Below, piece by piece: positions 1 through 7,117 of a stretch of 64,000 nucleotides of DNA. Source of the stretch: Cellulomonas fimi (GTDB taxonomy: Bacteria > Actinomycetota > Actinomycetes > Actinomycetales > Cellulomonadaceae); NCBI RefSeq assembly GCF_028583725.1, contig NZ_CP110680.1, positions 3,162,001 through 3,226,000 of the forward strand, read 5' to 3'. Within the stretch, counting starts at the first letter, position 1; each line of letters begins with the position of its first letter. The position numbers and the translations under genes are program-made. The notes below the pieces were generated by a model that was not told the DNA's origin, did not search any database, and worked only from the letters and a program-made list of their open reading frames with translations.

Positions 1-1
1 C

Positions 2-669
2 GACCCCGACCGGTCGGACCTCGACGTGTACGCGGCGCTCGTCGACGAGCTCGGAGCGCGCACCGTGCTCGACGTCGGCTGCGGCACGGGGACGTTCGCG
101 GTGCTGCTCGCCCGCCGTGGCGTCGACGTCGTCGGGGTCGACCCGGCGGTCGCGTCGCTCGACGTGGCGCGCGCCAAGCCGGACGCCGAGCGGGTCCGCT
201 GGGTCCACGGCGACGCGACGACCCTCCCGCCGCTGGGCGTCGACCTCGCGGTGATGACCGGGAACGTCGCGCAGGTGTTCGTCGCGGACGACGACTGGGA
301 CGCGACCCTGGCCGGGCTGCATGCCGCGATCAGGCCGGGTGGGCACCTGGTGCTCGAGACCCGCGTGCCGGCGCGCGAGGCGTGGCGCGACTGGACCCGG
401 GAACGGACGTGGTCCCGGGACGACGTGCCCGGCGTGGGCGTGGTCGAGACGTGGACGGACCTGCGGGACGTCTCCCCCGGCCGCGCGACGTTCCGCTCGA
501 CGTACGCGTTGCGGACGGCACCGTGCTCACGTCGGACTCGACGCTGCGGTTCCGCGAGCAGGACGAGGTCGTCCGCTCGCTCGCCGCGGCGGGCTTCACG
601 GTCACCGAGGTCCGGGACGCGCCGGACCGGCCGGGGCGCGAGTGGGTGTTCGTCGCCCGACGCGACTGA
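2..669 (+). pseudogene. class I SAM-dependent methyltransferase, frameshifted and 5'-truncated by the window edge
   Basis: The reading frame is already open at base 2 and reads through a GTG at 26 into LDVGCGTG, the SAM-binding glycine motif of class I methyltransferases, then GVDPA, VHGDAT and IRPGGHLVLETR. The real start is probably upstream of the window. At about base 511 the frame is lost. Inserting one C there (ttg-cgg to ttg-ccg-gac) joins the first frame to another that continues DGTVLTSDSTLRF to ...EWVFVARRD and stops at 669, a natural C-terminus for this family. So the sequence shows a one-base deletion. It may be a real mutation or an assembly error; the bases around it are not a homopolymer. 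The methyl acceptor cannot be told. Confidence 0.75.
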
Positions 670-692
670 CGCGCCGGGCGGGCGTCGCGCCG

Positions 693-1103
693 TCAGGCGG
701 CGAGTGCGACGAGCGCGGCGACGACGGCGAGGAGCGGCACGGTGCCCTGCGATGCCGCCGCGCGCACCATGCGACGGTCGGCGGTCACGAGGACCAGTGC
801 CGCCGCGAGCATCGAGCCGCACGCCAGGAGCACGAGCGCGAGCCCGACGTCGTGCGACCCGGTCGCCGCGACCAGCACCCCGGCGAACGCACCGAACGCG
901 AGGAACAGGTTGTAGAAGCCCTGGTTGTACGCCCACGGGCGCACGGCCGGCACGTCCTCGGCGCGCGTCCGGAACCGCCCGTGCACCTCGGGCCGCTCGA
1001 ATCGCAGCGACTCCAGCACGAAGATGTAGACGTGCAGGAGGCCCGCGAGGGCGGCCAGGACCAGGGCGACGGTGAGCACGACGACAGTCTGTCGGCGCAG
1101 CAC
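693..1103 (-). CDS. DUF1304 family small integral membrane protein
   Basis: A 136-residue hydrophobic protein with four predicted membrane helices. The first helix runs into LLHVYIFVLES, and the segment WAYNQGFYNLFLAFG follows; both are hallmarks of the DUF1304 family of bacterial membrane proteins, whose function is unknown. The listed start is GTG at 1103. An in-frame GTG at 1079 would remove a short basic leader and fit the family's usual N-terminus better, so the start is uncertain. It is convergent with the methyltransferase and divergent from the glycosylase-like gene at 1148, with 44 bases between them. Confidence 0.75.
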   Translation of the reverse strand: MLRRQTVVVLTVALVLAALAGLLHVYIFVLESLRFERPEVHGRFRTRAEDVPAVRPWAYNQGFYNLFLAFGAFAGVLVAATGSHDVGLALVLLACGSMLAAALVLVTADRRMVRAAASQGTVPLLAVVAALVALAA

Positions 1104-1147
1104 CGACGCGCGCCAGGCCGGGGTACGGGCCGACCTACCCTGGAGTC

Positions 1148-2164
1148 GTGACCACGACCGCCGACGCGCCGACGCGCGTGCTGCCCGCCGCCGACTGGCA
1201 GGCGCTCGCAGCCGCGCACGCGGAGCGCGCGGACGCGTTCACGGCAGGGCACCGCGAGCGCCGGCAGCGCCGGGAGCGGCACGCGGTCGAGGACTTCCTG
1301 TTCGAGTACTACCCCACGAAGCCCGCGACGCTGCGGCGTTGGCACCCGGGTGCGGGCGTCGCGCTCGGACCCGCACCGGACGGTCCGCCGCCGCACGCGC
1401 AGTGGCGCTGGTACCGGGTCGCCGCCGACGGGACGGCCGGGCTCGACGTCGACGCCTTCCTCGCGGAGCGGGGCGACACCGTGGCGTTCGTCGCCGCGCT
1501 GCTCGGTGCGACGCTCGACCGGCCCGCGTTCACGGGGTGCTTCGGGCTGCACGAGTGGGCGATGGTCTACCGGGAGGGCGACGACGAGCACCGGCACCCG
1601 CTGCCCCTGCGGCTCGGCGGCACCGGCACCGACGCGGTCGTGGAGTCCCACCGCATCCGCTGCTCGCACTTCGACGCGTTCCGGTTCTTCACGCCGGACG
1701 CGGTCGCGCGCAACACCCTCCAGCCGACCCGCGAGCGACAGGTCGCGCTCGAGCAGCCGGGGTGCCTGCACGCGGGCATGGACGTCATGGCGCACGCTGC
1801 AGGCACCGGGACGCGCTCAACGGAGCCGCCGCCCCTTACTCGTGAGAGCCAAGCGTTGTATGAGCAGCCGGGTTGTCTTCATGCCGCTATGGATTGCTAC
1901 AAGTGGGCTCTGAAGCTGGGCCCCCTGGTTCCCGGAGACCTTTTGCTCGACTGCTTCGCCCTAGCGGTCGAAATCCGATACACCGACATGCAGGCGTCCC
2001 CCTACGACGTCTCGTCGTACGGGCTGCCACCCATTGCGATCGAGACCCCTGAAGGCAAGGCCGAGTACGTTCGCCTGCAGCGCGGCTATTCCGAACGGTC
2101 AAATGAGTTGCGGAGGCGCCTACTCGCGGTCTGCAACTGGATCACAACACCGTCGACCGACTAG
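1148..2164 (+). CDS. 3-methyladenine DNA glycosylase-like protein, chimeric C-terminus supplied by an inserted element
   Basis: This 338-residue protein resembles the roughly 300-residue actinobacterial family annotated as 3-methyladenine DNA glycosylase (VEDFLFEYYPTKPATLRRWHPG near the N-terminus, GCFGLHEWAMVY in the middle). The enzymatic label is by family only. Codons 1-213 have the base usage of the surrounding genome. From codon 214 on, the sequence belongs to the inserted element and is visibly richer in A/T. The junction repeats a segment: host LEQPGCLHAGMD is followed about 30 residues later by element YEQPGCLHAAMD, and then a diverged copy of the family C-terminus (YKWALKLGP, DMQASPYDVSSYG, ETPEGKAEYVRLQRG). 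The displaced original C-terminus lies at 3550-3843. Start: GTG at 1148, with TACCCT six bases upstream and no clear ribosome-binding site, suggesting leaderless expression. Confidence 0.75.
   Translation: MTTTADAPTRVLPAADWQALAAAHAERADAFTAGHRERRQRRERHAVEDFLFEYYPTKPATLRRWHPGAGVALGPAPDGPPPHAQWRWYRVAADGTAGLDVDAFLAERGDTVAFVAALLGATLDRPAFTGCFGLHEWAMVYREGDDEHRHPLPLRLGGTGTDAVVESHRIRCSHFDAFRFFTPDAVARNTLQPTRERQVALEQPGCLHAGMDVMAHAAGTGTRSTEPPPLTRESQALYEQPGCLHAAMDCYKWALKLGPLVPGDLLLDCFALAVEIRYTDMQASPYDVSSYGLPPIAIETPEGKAEYVRLQRGYSERSNELRRRLLAVCNWITTPSTD
1778..1786 (+). repeat. left 9-bp direct repeat at element junction
   Basis: ATGGACGTC, encoding Met-Asp-Val at codons 211-213 of the interrupted glycosylase-like gene. 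It is identical to 3550-3558. It is a candidate crossover core or target-site duplication; nine bases could occur by chance, but the exact restoration of the reading frame argues against that. Confidence 0.65.
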
Positions 2165-2329
2165 TGCCGACGTCGAAGTCACCCACCGACCGCCGGTGGC
2201 GTCGTTGCGACGGCGACGCGCGCTGTCCACCATGTACGCATGGCCCGTGACCGCCGAGGCAGACGTCGCAACCCGCCCAACAGGACAGCGACTCGGACGA
2301 CGAGCAGGCAAAGCACGCCTCGGCTCAGA

Positions 2330-3499
2330 GTGGTGATCGCAACCTCCCCCAAACGTGAGGTAAGCGGAATAACACTCCAGCACGACGTGCGCCTGGTTCG
2401 ATCCGCTTTACTCTATGCCGATCATGTAGAGCTCATGAGCCCAGCCGCCGAGATGCTTGGGAGCTTTGACTCCCTTGCGGCGAGCGGCACCAGTGGCCTC
2501 CTTGATCTCTTGCTCACACTGGACGACGCCACCATCGCCAGATTTGGGGCCGAACGATTCCCGCCAGGCTGGCGAGACGCCGTTCGAGTCCTCGCCTCAT
2601 CCGACGACGGCACATGGGAAGCCATGTCGGCGCTGACCGGCCGCGAGGTTCCTCAGGAGATCCGGGACGCGACGCGAGAATTCCGGAATGTGCTCGCGTC
2701 GTCAGCGGCGCAAATCCGGACAGAGGCATCACAGATGCTCGATGCGGCGGGCGCCCATGAGCTCGCACCCGCGCTGGAGGCCGGGCTTCTGACCCTCACG
2801 CCGGTCGCGACCCTGGGCGGTTCCGTAAGCGACATCGTTGACGTCTTTGCAAAGAACCTCTCCGAACTACTCACGAACTCGAACAGGCATCTCCTTCTCG
2901 ACGATCAGATCGCCGGTATCGCAAACGCACTCGTTCGCGAGGGCCTTGTGTCACCTAGCCCCCTCGCGCTAGCCAACGCCGGAGAGGCAGCCGTGGCACA
3001 CGGATTGATCGCGCGCCTCCCGGCCTTCGACACTGCACCGACGGATGAAATTCTCGACTTGCGGCGAGATCTCGACCTACCGCTCAAGCGATACCGTCGC
3101 GCGGTAGCGGAGATGTCAGCCCGCCTTCGCTCGGGCCCACTGGACGGCGATATCGCTGCGGAGATCGACCACCTCTACCTGCATGAAGTGGAGCCCGCCC
3201 TAGCGGAGATTCGCGAAGGAATGGCGGATCACGGTCTCGTCCGTGAGATCGCGCGCACGCTAGCGCTGGACATAAAGCCGCTCATCACTGGCGCGGTGGG
3301 TTCAGTCATCGCACTGAGCGGGGTGTCACTCGCAAATCTGGGGACGCTGGTTGCCGCAACCGCAGGGTCGGCTCCCCTGGGTCTCGCCGCCACTGCCGCG
3401 GCCGCGCAAGCCGTCATCGAGAAGCAGAAAGGCGAGGCCGCGAGTCGGAGCCACGAACTCTTCTATCTGTTCGAGGTTGACCGGCGACTCTCGCAGTAG
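2330..3499 (+). CDS. unknown cargo protein of the inserted element
   Basis: I do not recognise this 389-residue protein. It opens with VVIATSPKREV, then an N-terminal block with the short motif ALLYADHVELMSP, a largely helical acidic middle, a block DEILDLRRDLDLPLKRYRRA, and a hydrophobic, Ala/Gly/Leu-rich stretch at about residues 315-360. It ends RSHELFYLFEVDRRL. The open frame extends back to an ATG at 2240, but that 30-residue extension is almost all Arg/Thr/Pro and looks non-coding, so GTG at 2330 (or 2333) is preferred. Codon use is much less GC-biased at third positions than neighbouring genes, indicating transfer. As the only cargo of a small element it may be a defence or other accessory gene; this is inference from context only. 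The hydrophobic stretch could insert in or contact a membrane. Confidence 0.6.
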   Translation: MVIATSPKREVSGITLQHDVRLVRSALLYADHVELMSPAAEMLGSFDSLAASGTSGLLDLLLTLDDATIARFGAERFPPGWRDAVRVLASSDDGTWEAMSALTGREVPQEIRDATREFRNVLASSAAQIRTEASQMLDAAGAHELAPALEAGLLTLTPVATLGGSVSDIVDVFAKNLSELLTNSNRHLLLDDQIAGIANALVREGLVSPSPLALANAGEAAVAHGLIARLPAFDTAPTDEILDLRRDLDLPLKRYRRAVAEMSARLRSGPLDGDIAAEIDHLYLHEVEPALAEIREGMADHGLVREIARTLALDIKPLITGAVGSVIALSGVSLANLGTLVAATAGSAPLGLAATAAAAQAVIEKQKGEAASRSHELFYLFEVDRRLSQ

Positions 3500-3549
3500 G
3501 CACCGCCTCGGACAGTCGATCGCCGAGCGAGATGCATGCAGGGACCAAG

Positions 3550-3558
3550 ATGGACGTC
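3550..3558 (+). repeat. right 9-bp direct repeat at element junction
   Basis: ATGGACGTC, identical to 1778-1786. The bases before it (gatgcatgcaggg) partly resemble the host sequence before the left copy (gcctgcacgcggg), so the true recombining core may be longer and imperfect. Confidence 0.65.
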
Positions 3559-3843
3559 TACAAGTGGGCGCTCAAGCTCGGGCCCGCGGTCCCCGGCGAC
3601 CTCCTGCTCGACTGCTTCGCCCTGGCCCGGCGGATCCGGACGCTCGACATGCAGGCGTCGCCCTACGACGTGACGTCGTACGGCCTGCCGGCCGTGGCGA
3701 TCGAGACGCCCGAGGGCAAGGCCGAGTACGTCCGCCGGCAGCGGGAGCACGCGACCGAGGGGAACGCGCTGCGGCGCCGTCTGCTCGGGGTCTGCACGGC
3801 CCTCGGGGCGTCGCGGCGCCCGCACGGCACCGGCGAGGCGTGA
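3550..3843 (+). pseudogene. displaced original 3' end of the glycosylase-like gene
   Basis: These 97 codons (from MDVYKWALKLGP) are the native C-terminal third of the gene that begins at 1148, cut off by the inserted element. They align without gaps to the element's replacement end over VPGDLLLDCFALA, DMQASPYDV and IETPEGKAEYVR, and are roughly two-thirds identical by eye. Base usage matches the host genome. An in-frame ATG at 3532 could start a 103-residue polypeptide (MHAGTKMDV...), but no good ribosome-binding site precedes it. It lacks the N-terminal two thirds of the family and is probably not functional unless the element excises, which would restore a 307-residue product. Confidence 0.75.
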
Positions 3844-3936
3844 ACGGGTGAATTGTGCGGCGGCACGCCGCGCCGACCGGGCGAAATCCGCCCGATCCGG
3901 ACATCCGCACCGTCCGGGCTCCTAACGTCGGGGGAC

Positions 3937-5187
3937 GTGACGACCTCGTCCCCGATCGCGGCCCAGCGGGAACCGCGCCGCCTGGCCTCGCTCGACGGGC
4001 TGCGCGGCGTCGCCGCCCTCGTGGTCGTCGTGCACCACAGCCTCCTGACGTCCGCGATGATGCTCGGCCCGTACCTCAAGGAGCCCGTGCGCTTCGACCC
4101 GTGGACGTGGCAGTGGTTCCTGACGGCGACGCCGCTGCACCTCCTGTGGGACGGGACGAGCGCCGTCTTCGTGTTCTTCGTCCTGTCCGGTCTCGTGCTC
4201 GCGCTGCCCGCGGCGAGCGGGGCCCCCGCGCGCTGGGACGTGTACTACGTGCGCCGGCTGCTGCGCCTGTACCTGCCGGTCTGGGGCTCGCTCGCGTTCG
4301 CGTGGGTGACGACGGTGCTCGTCGACCGGCACCAGGGCGTCGGCTCCACGTGGCTGCAGCACCGCGAGGCGTACTCCCTGTCCGGCGTGCCGCGCGACGC
4401 GCTGCTGGTCACCGGCGTGGACGCGCTCAACGGCTCGCTGTGGACGCTCCAGTGGGAGGTCCTGTTCTCGCTGCTGCTGCCGGCGTACCTGCTCGCCGCT
4501 CGCCTCCTGCGACGGTGGCTGCCCGCCGTCGCGGTACTGCTGCTCGCGCTGGTCGGCGTCGGCTGGGTCGTGAACTCGCTCGGGCCGCTGCGCTACCTGC
4601 CGGTGTTCGGGCTGGGCGTCGTCATGGCCTTCGAGCGGGACCGGCTGCACCGGCTCGCGGCCGCGATCGACGCCCGGCGACGCGGCTGGGCGGTCGCGTA
4701 CGCGGGCGTCGTCGTCACGGTGAGCGCCTACTGGCTGATCTTCCTGGTCGCGACGCCGAGCGAGCTGGTCGCCGCGTTCGGGCACACGACGGGCGTCGCG
4801 GGCGCCGTGCTGGCGGTGTTCTGCGCGATGTACGGGCCCGCGTTCCGGCGCGCGCTCGAGTCCGCACCCGTGCAGTGGCTCGGCACCCGGTCGTTCAGCC
4901 TCTACCTGGTGCAGGAGCCCGTGGTGACGGCCGTCGCGATCGCCTGGACGGCCACCGTAGGCGCCGGGCTCACGGTCGCGGTCGCGGTACCGGTGTCGCT
5001 CGCCTGCGCGGCCCTGTTCTACCTCGCCGTCGAACGGCCGTCGCTGCGCCTGTCGCAGCGGGCGGGCCGCGCGGTCGCCGCACGGCGGCCGCTCACCCGG
5101 TCCCGGACGCGCCACCCGGCTCCCGCCGTCCCGGCCGACGTCCGGTCAGCCGCCGACGGATCGACGCCCGTCGCGACAGGACGGTGA
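3937..5187 (+). CDS. acyltransferase 3 family membrane protein
   Basis: A 416-residue polytopic membrane protein of the acyltransferase-3 (OafA/YrhL-like) family, which transfers acetyl or other acyl groups to cell-surface glycans or lipids. It opens with RRLASLDGLRGVAALVVVVHHS, the typical first helix holding the conserved Arg and His, and continues with VFVFFVLSGLVLAL and VYYVRRLLRLYLPV. It has about ten membrane segments and no C-terminal SGNH domain, and ends in an Arg-rich tail. The open frame reaches back to 3853, but GTG at 3937 is chosen because the family motif follows closely and GGGGG and TAACGT lie just upstream. The acceptor substrate cannot be told. Its last 95 bases overlap the opposite-strand gene at 5093-5791. 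Confidence 0.85.
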   Translation: MTTSSPIAAQREPRRLASLDGLRGVAALVVVVHHSLLTSAMMLGPYLKEPVRFDPWTWQWFLTATPLHLLWDGTSAVFVFFVLSGLVLALPAASGAPARWDVYYVRRLLRLYLPVWGSLAFAWVTTVLVDRHQGVGSTWLQHREAYSLSGVPRDALLVTGVDALNGSLWTLQWEVLFSLLLPAYLLAARLLRRWLPAVAVLLLALVGVGWVVNSLGPLRYLPVFGLGVVMAFERDRLHRLAAAIDARRRGWAVAYAGVVVTVSAYWLIFLVATPSELVAAFGHTTGVAGAVLAVFCAMYGPAFRRALESAPVQWLGTRSFSLYLVQEPVVTAVAIAWTATVGAGLTVAVAVPVSLACAALFYLAVERPSLRLSQRAGRAVAARRPLTRSRTRHPAPAVPADVRSAADGSTPVATGR

Positions 5188-5791
5188 GGGCACCGGGCGG
5201 GAGACGGTGCAACGCGGCCGCGTACTGGTCGGGGTCGAGCGACGCGACGACGGACGCGCCGTCGGCGTCCGACTCCAGCAGCGAGTCGCCGATCCCCCGC
5301 GCACCCCAGACGTCGGCGTGCGCGACGACCGGGACGACGGCCCGGAACGCGGGCCACACCGCGTCGTCGACGGGCAGCCAGTCGACCGTGCGGTAGCCCG
5401 TGCCCGCGGGCAGACCGGCGGCCGCCCGCAGCACCGCGGCGGCGGAGCGCTGCTCGTCCGTCCAGCCCGCCACGCGCTCCTCCGGCAGGTCGACGCCGAC
5501 GGCGACCACGTCACCGCGCAGCGCGTCGAGCAGGGCGCCGAGGCCCGACGTGCGGGACGTCGGCCCGAGCGCGACGGCGAACTCGACGCGCGGGGCGGCC
5601 GAGAGCAGACCGGGCGGGACGTGCACGTCGCACGCGACGAACCGGTCCGCGTGCTCGACCTCCAGCACGCACCGCGCGCACGCCCCCACGACCGACGCCG
5701 CGTGCAGCGCACCGGGGTGCTCCGCCCACGCGTGCCCGCAGTCGCCGCACACCGCGCGCAGCCGCGGCCCCCGCTCGCCGAACGACGCCAT
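5093..5791 (-). CDS. hypothetical protein with N-terminal zinc-ribbon-like cysteines
   Basis: A 232-residue protein I do not recognise. Near the N-terminus two Cys pairs (C15-x2-C18 and C38-x2-C41, in VCGDCGHAW and ACARCVLEV) could form a zinc ribbon. The rest is a soluble-looking alpha/beta domain (VVAVGVDLPEERVAGW, GYRTVDWLPVDDAVW), and the last 30 residues are basic and low in complexity. The 3' end overlaps the acyltransferase gene tail by 95 bases in antisense, so the true C-terminus might be shorter than drawn, but no earlier stop exists in this frame. Start: ATG at 5791. Confidence 0.55.
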   Translation of the reverse strand: MASFGERGPRLRAVCGDCGHAWAEHPGALHAASVVGACARCVLEVEHADRFVACDVHVPPGLLSAAPRVEFAVALGPTSRTSGLGALLDALRGDVVAVGVDLPEERVAGWTDEQRSAAAVLRAAAGLPAGTGYRTVDWLPVDDAVWPAFRAVVPVVAHADVWGARGIGDSLLESDADGASVVASLDPDQYAAALHRLPPGALTVLSRRASIRRRLTGRRPGRREPGGASGTG

Positions 5792-5994
5792 GGACCACCG
5801 TCCCCTGGGCCCGTGCGGCCACGCTGCCGGACCGCCAGGTTCATCATGGTCCCGGGGCGGGACGAACGGGACGGTTCCGGCGCACCGACCACCCGACCGG
5901 CCCTCTGACGGCGCGGTGTCACCCGCGCGCGACGCCGTGCGTGCCCGCCGGCGCAGGTGGCGACGGCCCGGTGCCGCTCAGGCGGCCGGGTCGC

Positions 5995-6957
5995 TCAGGC
6001 GGCCGGGTCGCTCGACGCGTGGTCGCCGTGCGTGACGCGGCCGGCGTCGTCCGCACCCAGCAGCCACCGGACGGTCCGGGTGGCGGCAGCACCCGCCGCC
6101 TCGTCGACGCGCCGGCGCACGCGTCCCGGCGGCGCGACGCCGAGGTCGTCGAGCGCCCAGCCCGGCAACGACGCCACGGCCGCGCGCACGAGCGCCACGT
6201 ACCCGGCACGCATGCTGCGCGGCACGGGCGGCTCGTGCAGCAGGAACTGGGCGGCGTCCCGTGCGGCGACGCTCGGACCGAGCACCGGGCGGAAGTCCTC
6301 GATCGCCGCCGCCAGCCCCGCGACCGTCGTCGGCACCTTGGCCGCGCCGAGCGCCCGGCCCACGACCGCGGCCTGCGCGACGTACTCGTCGGCGGCGCGG
6401 TCGTCGAGCGGGTGGACGCCGTACCGACGGTGCGCGCGCAGGAAGCTGTCGATCTCCGCGACGTGCACCCACCGCAGCAGCCGGGGGTCGTCCGCCGCGT
6501 AGTCGATGCCGTCGGGCGTCCGACCGCGGATGCGGCGGTGCACGGCCCGCACCCGCTCGACCGCCGCCGCCGCGTCGTCGGCCGTCCCGAAGACCGTGTC
6601 GGCGAGGAACGTGCTGGTCCGCGCGAGCCTGCCCCACGGGTCGCCGCGGTAGCCCGAGTGCGCGCCGACCGCCGCCATCGCCGCCGGGTGCAGCGACTGC
6701 AGCAGCAGCGCGCGCAGCCCGCCGACGAACATCGACGCGTCGCCGTGCACGGTCCGGATCGCGCTCCCCGGCGGGAACCACCGCGGCCCGGGCGTCCCGT
6801 GGATCCGCTCGCGCTGCTCGACGCCGTCCGGTCCGGCCACGCGCAGGAAGAGCCGTGTGCCGGCCTCCCGTCGCGCGTCCGCGACCCAGGTCCGGGGGCC
6901 GGGCCGGGGCGCCCGTGGCGCGGAGCGTGCGGTGGGGCGGCCCGCTGTCGTCGTCAT
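5995..6957 (-). CDS. oxygenase MpaB/rubber-oxygenase-like family protein (DUF2236)
   Basis: A 320-residue protein of the DUF2236 family, whose characterised relatives include latex-clearing rubber oxygenase and fungal MpaB, haem-dependent oxygenases. Family landmarks are the N-terminal GDASMFVGGLRALLLQSLHPAAMAAV, the segment YRGDPWGRLARTSTFLADTVFG, and LRWVHVAEIDSF, with conserved His residues that could bind haem. The bacterial substrate is unknown. The last bases of the gene lie in a 17-bp tandem duplication (5975-5991 and 5992-6008), so the sequence for DPAA-stop is repeated just past the stop. A GACGAT hexamer seven bases before the ATG suggests leaderless transcription. Confidence 0.8.
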   Translation of the reverse strand: MTTTAGRPTARSAPRAPRPGPRTWVADARREAGTRLFLRVAGPDGVEQRERIHGTPGPRWFPPGSAIRTVHGDASMFVGGLRALLLQSLHPAAMAAVGAHSGYRGDPWGRLARTSTFLADTVFGTADDAAAAVERVRAVHRRIRGRTPDGIDYAADDPRLLRWVHVAEIDSFLRAHRRYGVHPLDDRAADEYVAQAAVVGRALGAAKVPTTVAGLAAAIEDFRPVLGPSVAARDAAQFLLHEPPVPRSMRAGYVALVRAAVASLPGWALDDLGVAPPGRVRRRVDEAAGAAATRTVRWLLGADDAGRVTHGDHASSDPAA

Positions 6958-7117
6958 GCGGCCGATCGTCTCCCGGCGCCCGCCGTTCTGCGAGCGGACG
7001 TTTCACCCGCAGGATCGGCACGAACCGGTTGTTTCCGGGCACCCGCGCGCGCCACGCTCGTCGGGTGAGCCCCGGGGCACCGACGCCGCCGGGGCCGTCC
7101 GCGCCAGGGGGTCCGTC

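Larger units (their letters stand above)
1778..3558 (+). mobile_element. compact inserted element with replacement 3' end and one cargo gene
   Basis: The host gene is interrupted after codon 213. The 9-mer ATGGACGTC occurs at the left junction (1778-1786) and again at the right junction (3550-3558). Removing one repeat plus everything between them (1772 bp) restores one uninterrupted 307-codon reading frame. Inside are an alternative, diverged 3' end for the host gene (to 2164), a 165-bp non-coding gap holding the inverted repeat GTTGCGACG/CGTCGCAAC (2204-2212 and 2264-2272), and a single cargo gene (2330-3499). The inserted DNA is clearly lower in GC than both flanks. No recombinase or transposase is visible, so it may be a non-autonomous element, a decayed island, or the product of homology-driven exchange. 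Confidence 0.7.

Noticed and set aside
2240..2329. N-terminal extension of the cargo gene from ATG 2240
   Set aside because: The 30 residues are nearly all Arg, Thr and Pro, unlike the rest of the protein, and the motif-bearing part begins right after GTG 2330.
2394..2405. GGTTCGATCC, resembling a tRNA T-loop
   Set aside because: It lies inside the coding sequence of the element's cargo gene, and no acceptor, D or anticodon arms could be paired around it.
3463..3825. Minus-strand frame opposite the displaced glycosylase end
   Set aside because: Shadow of the plus-strand codons; composition is not protein-like and no start signal is present.
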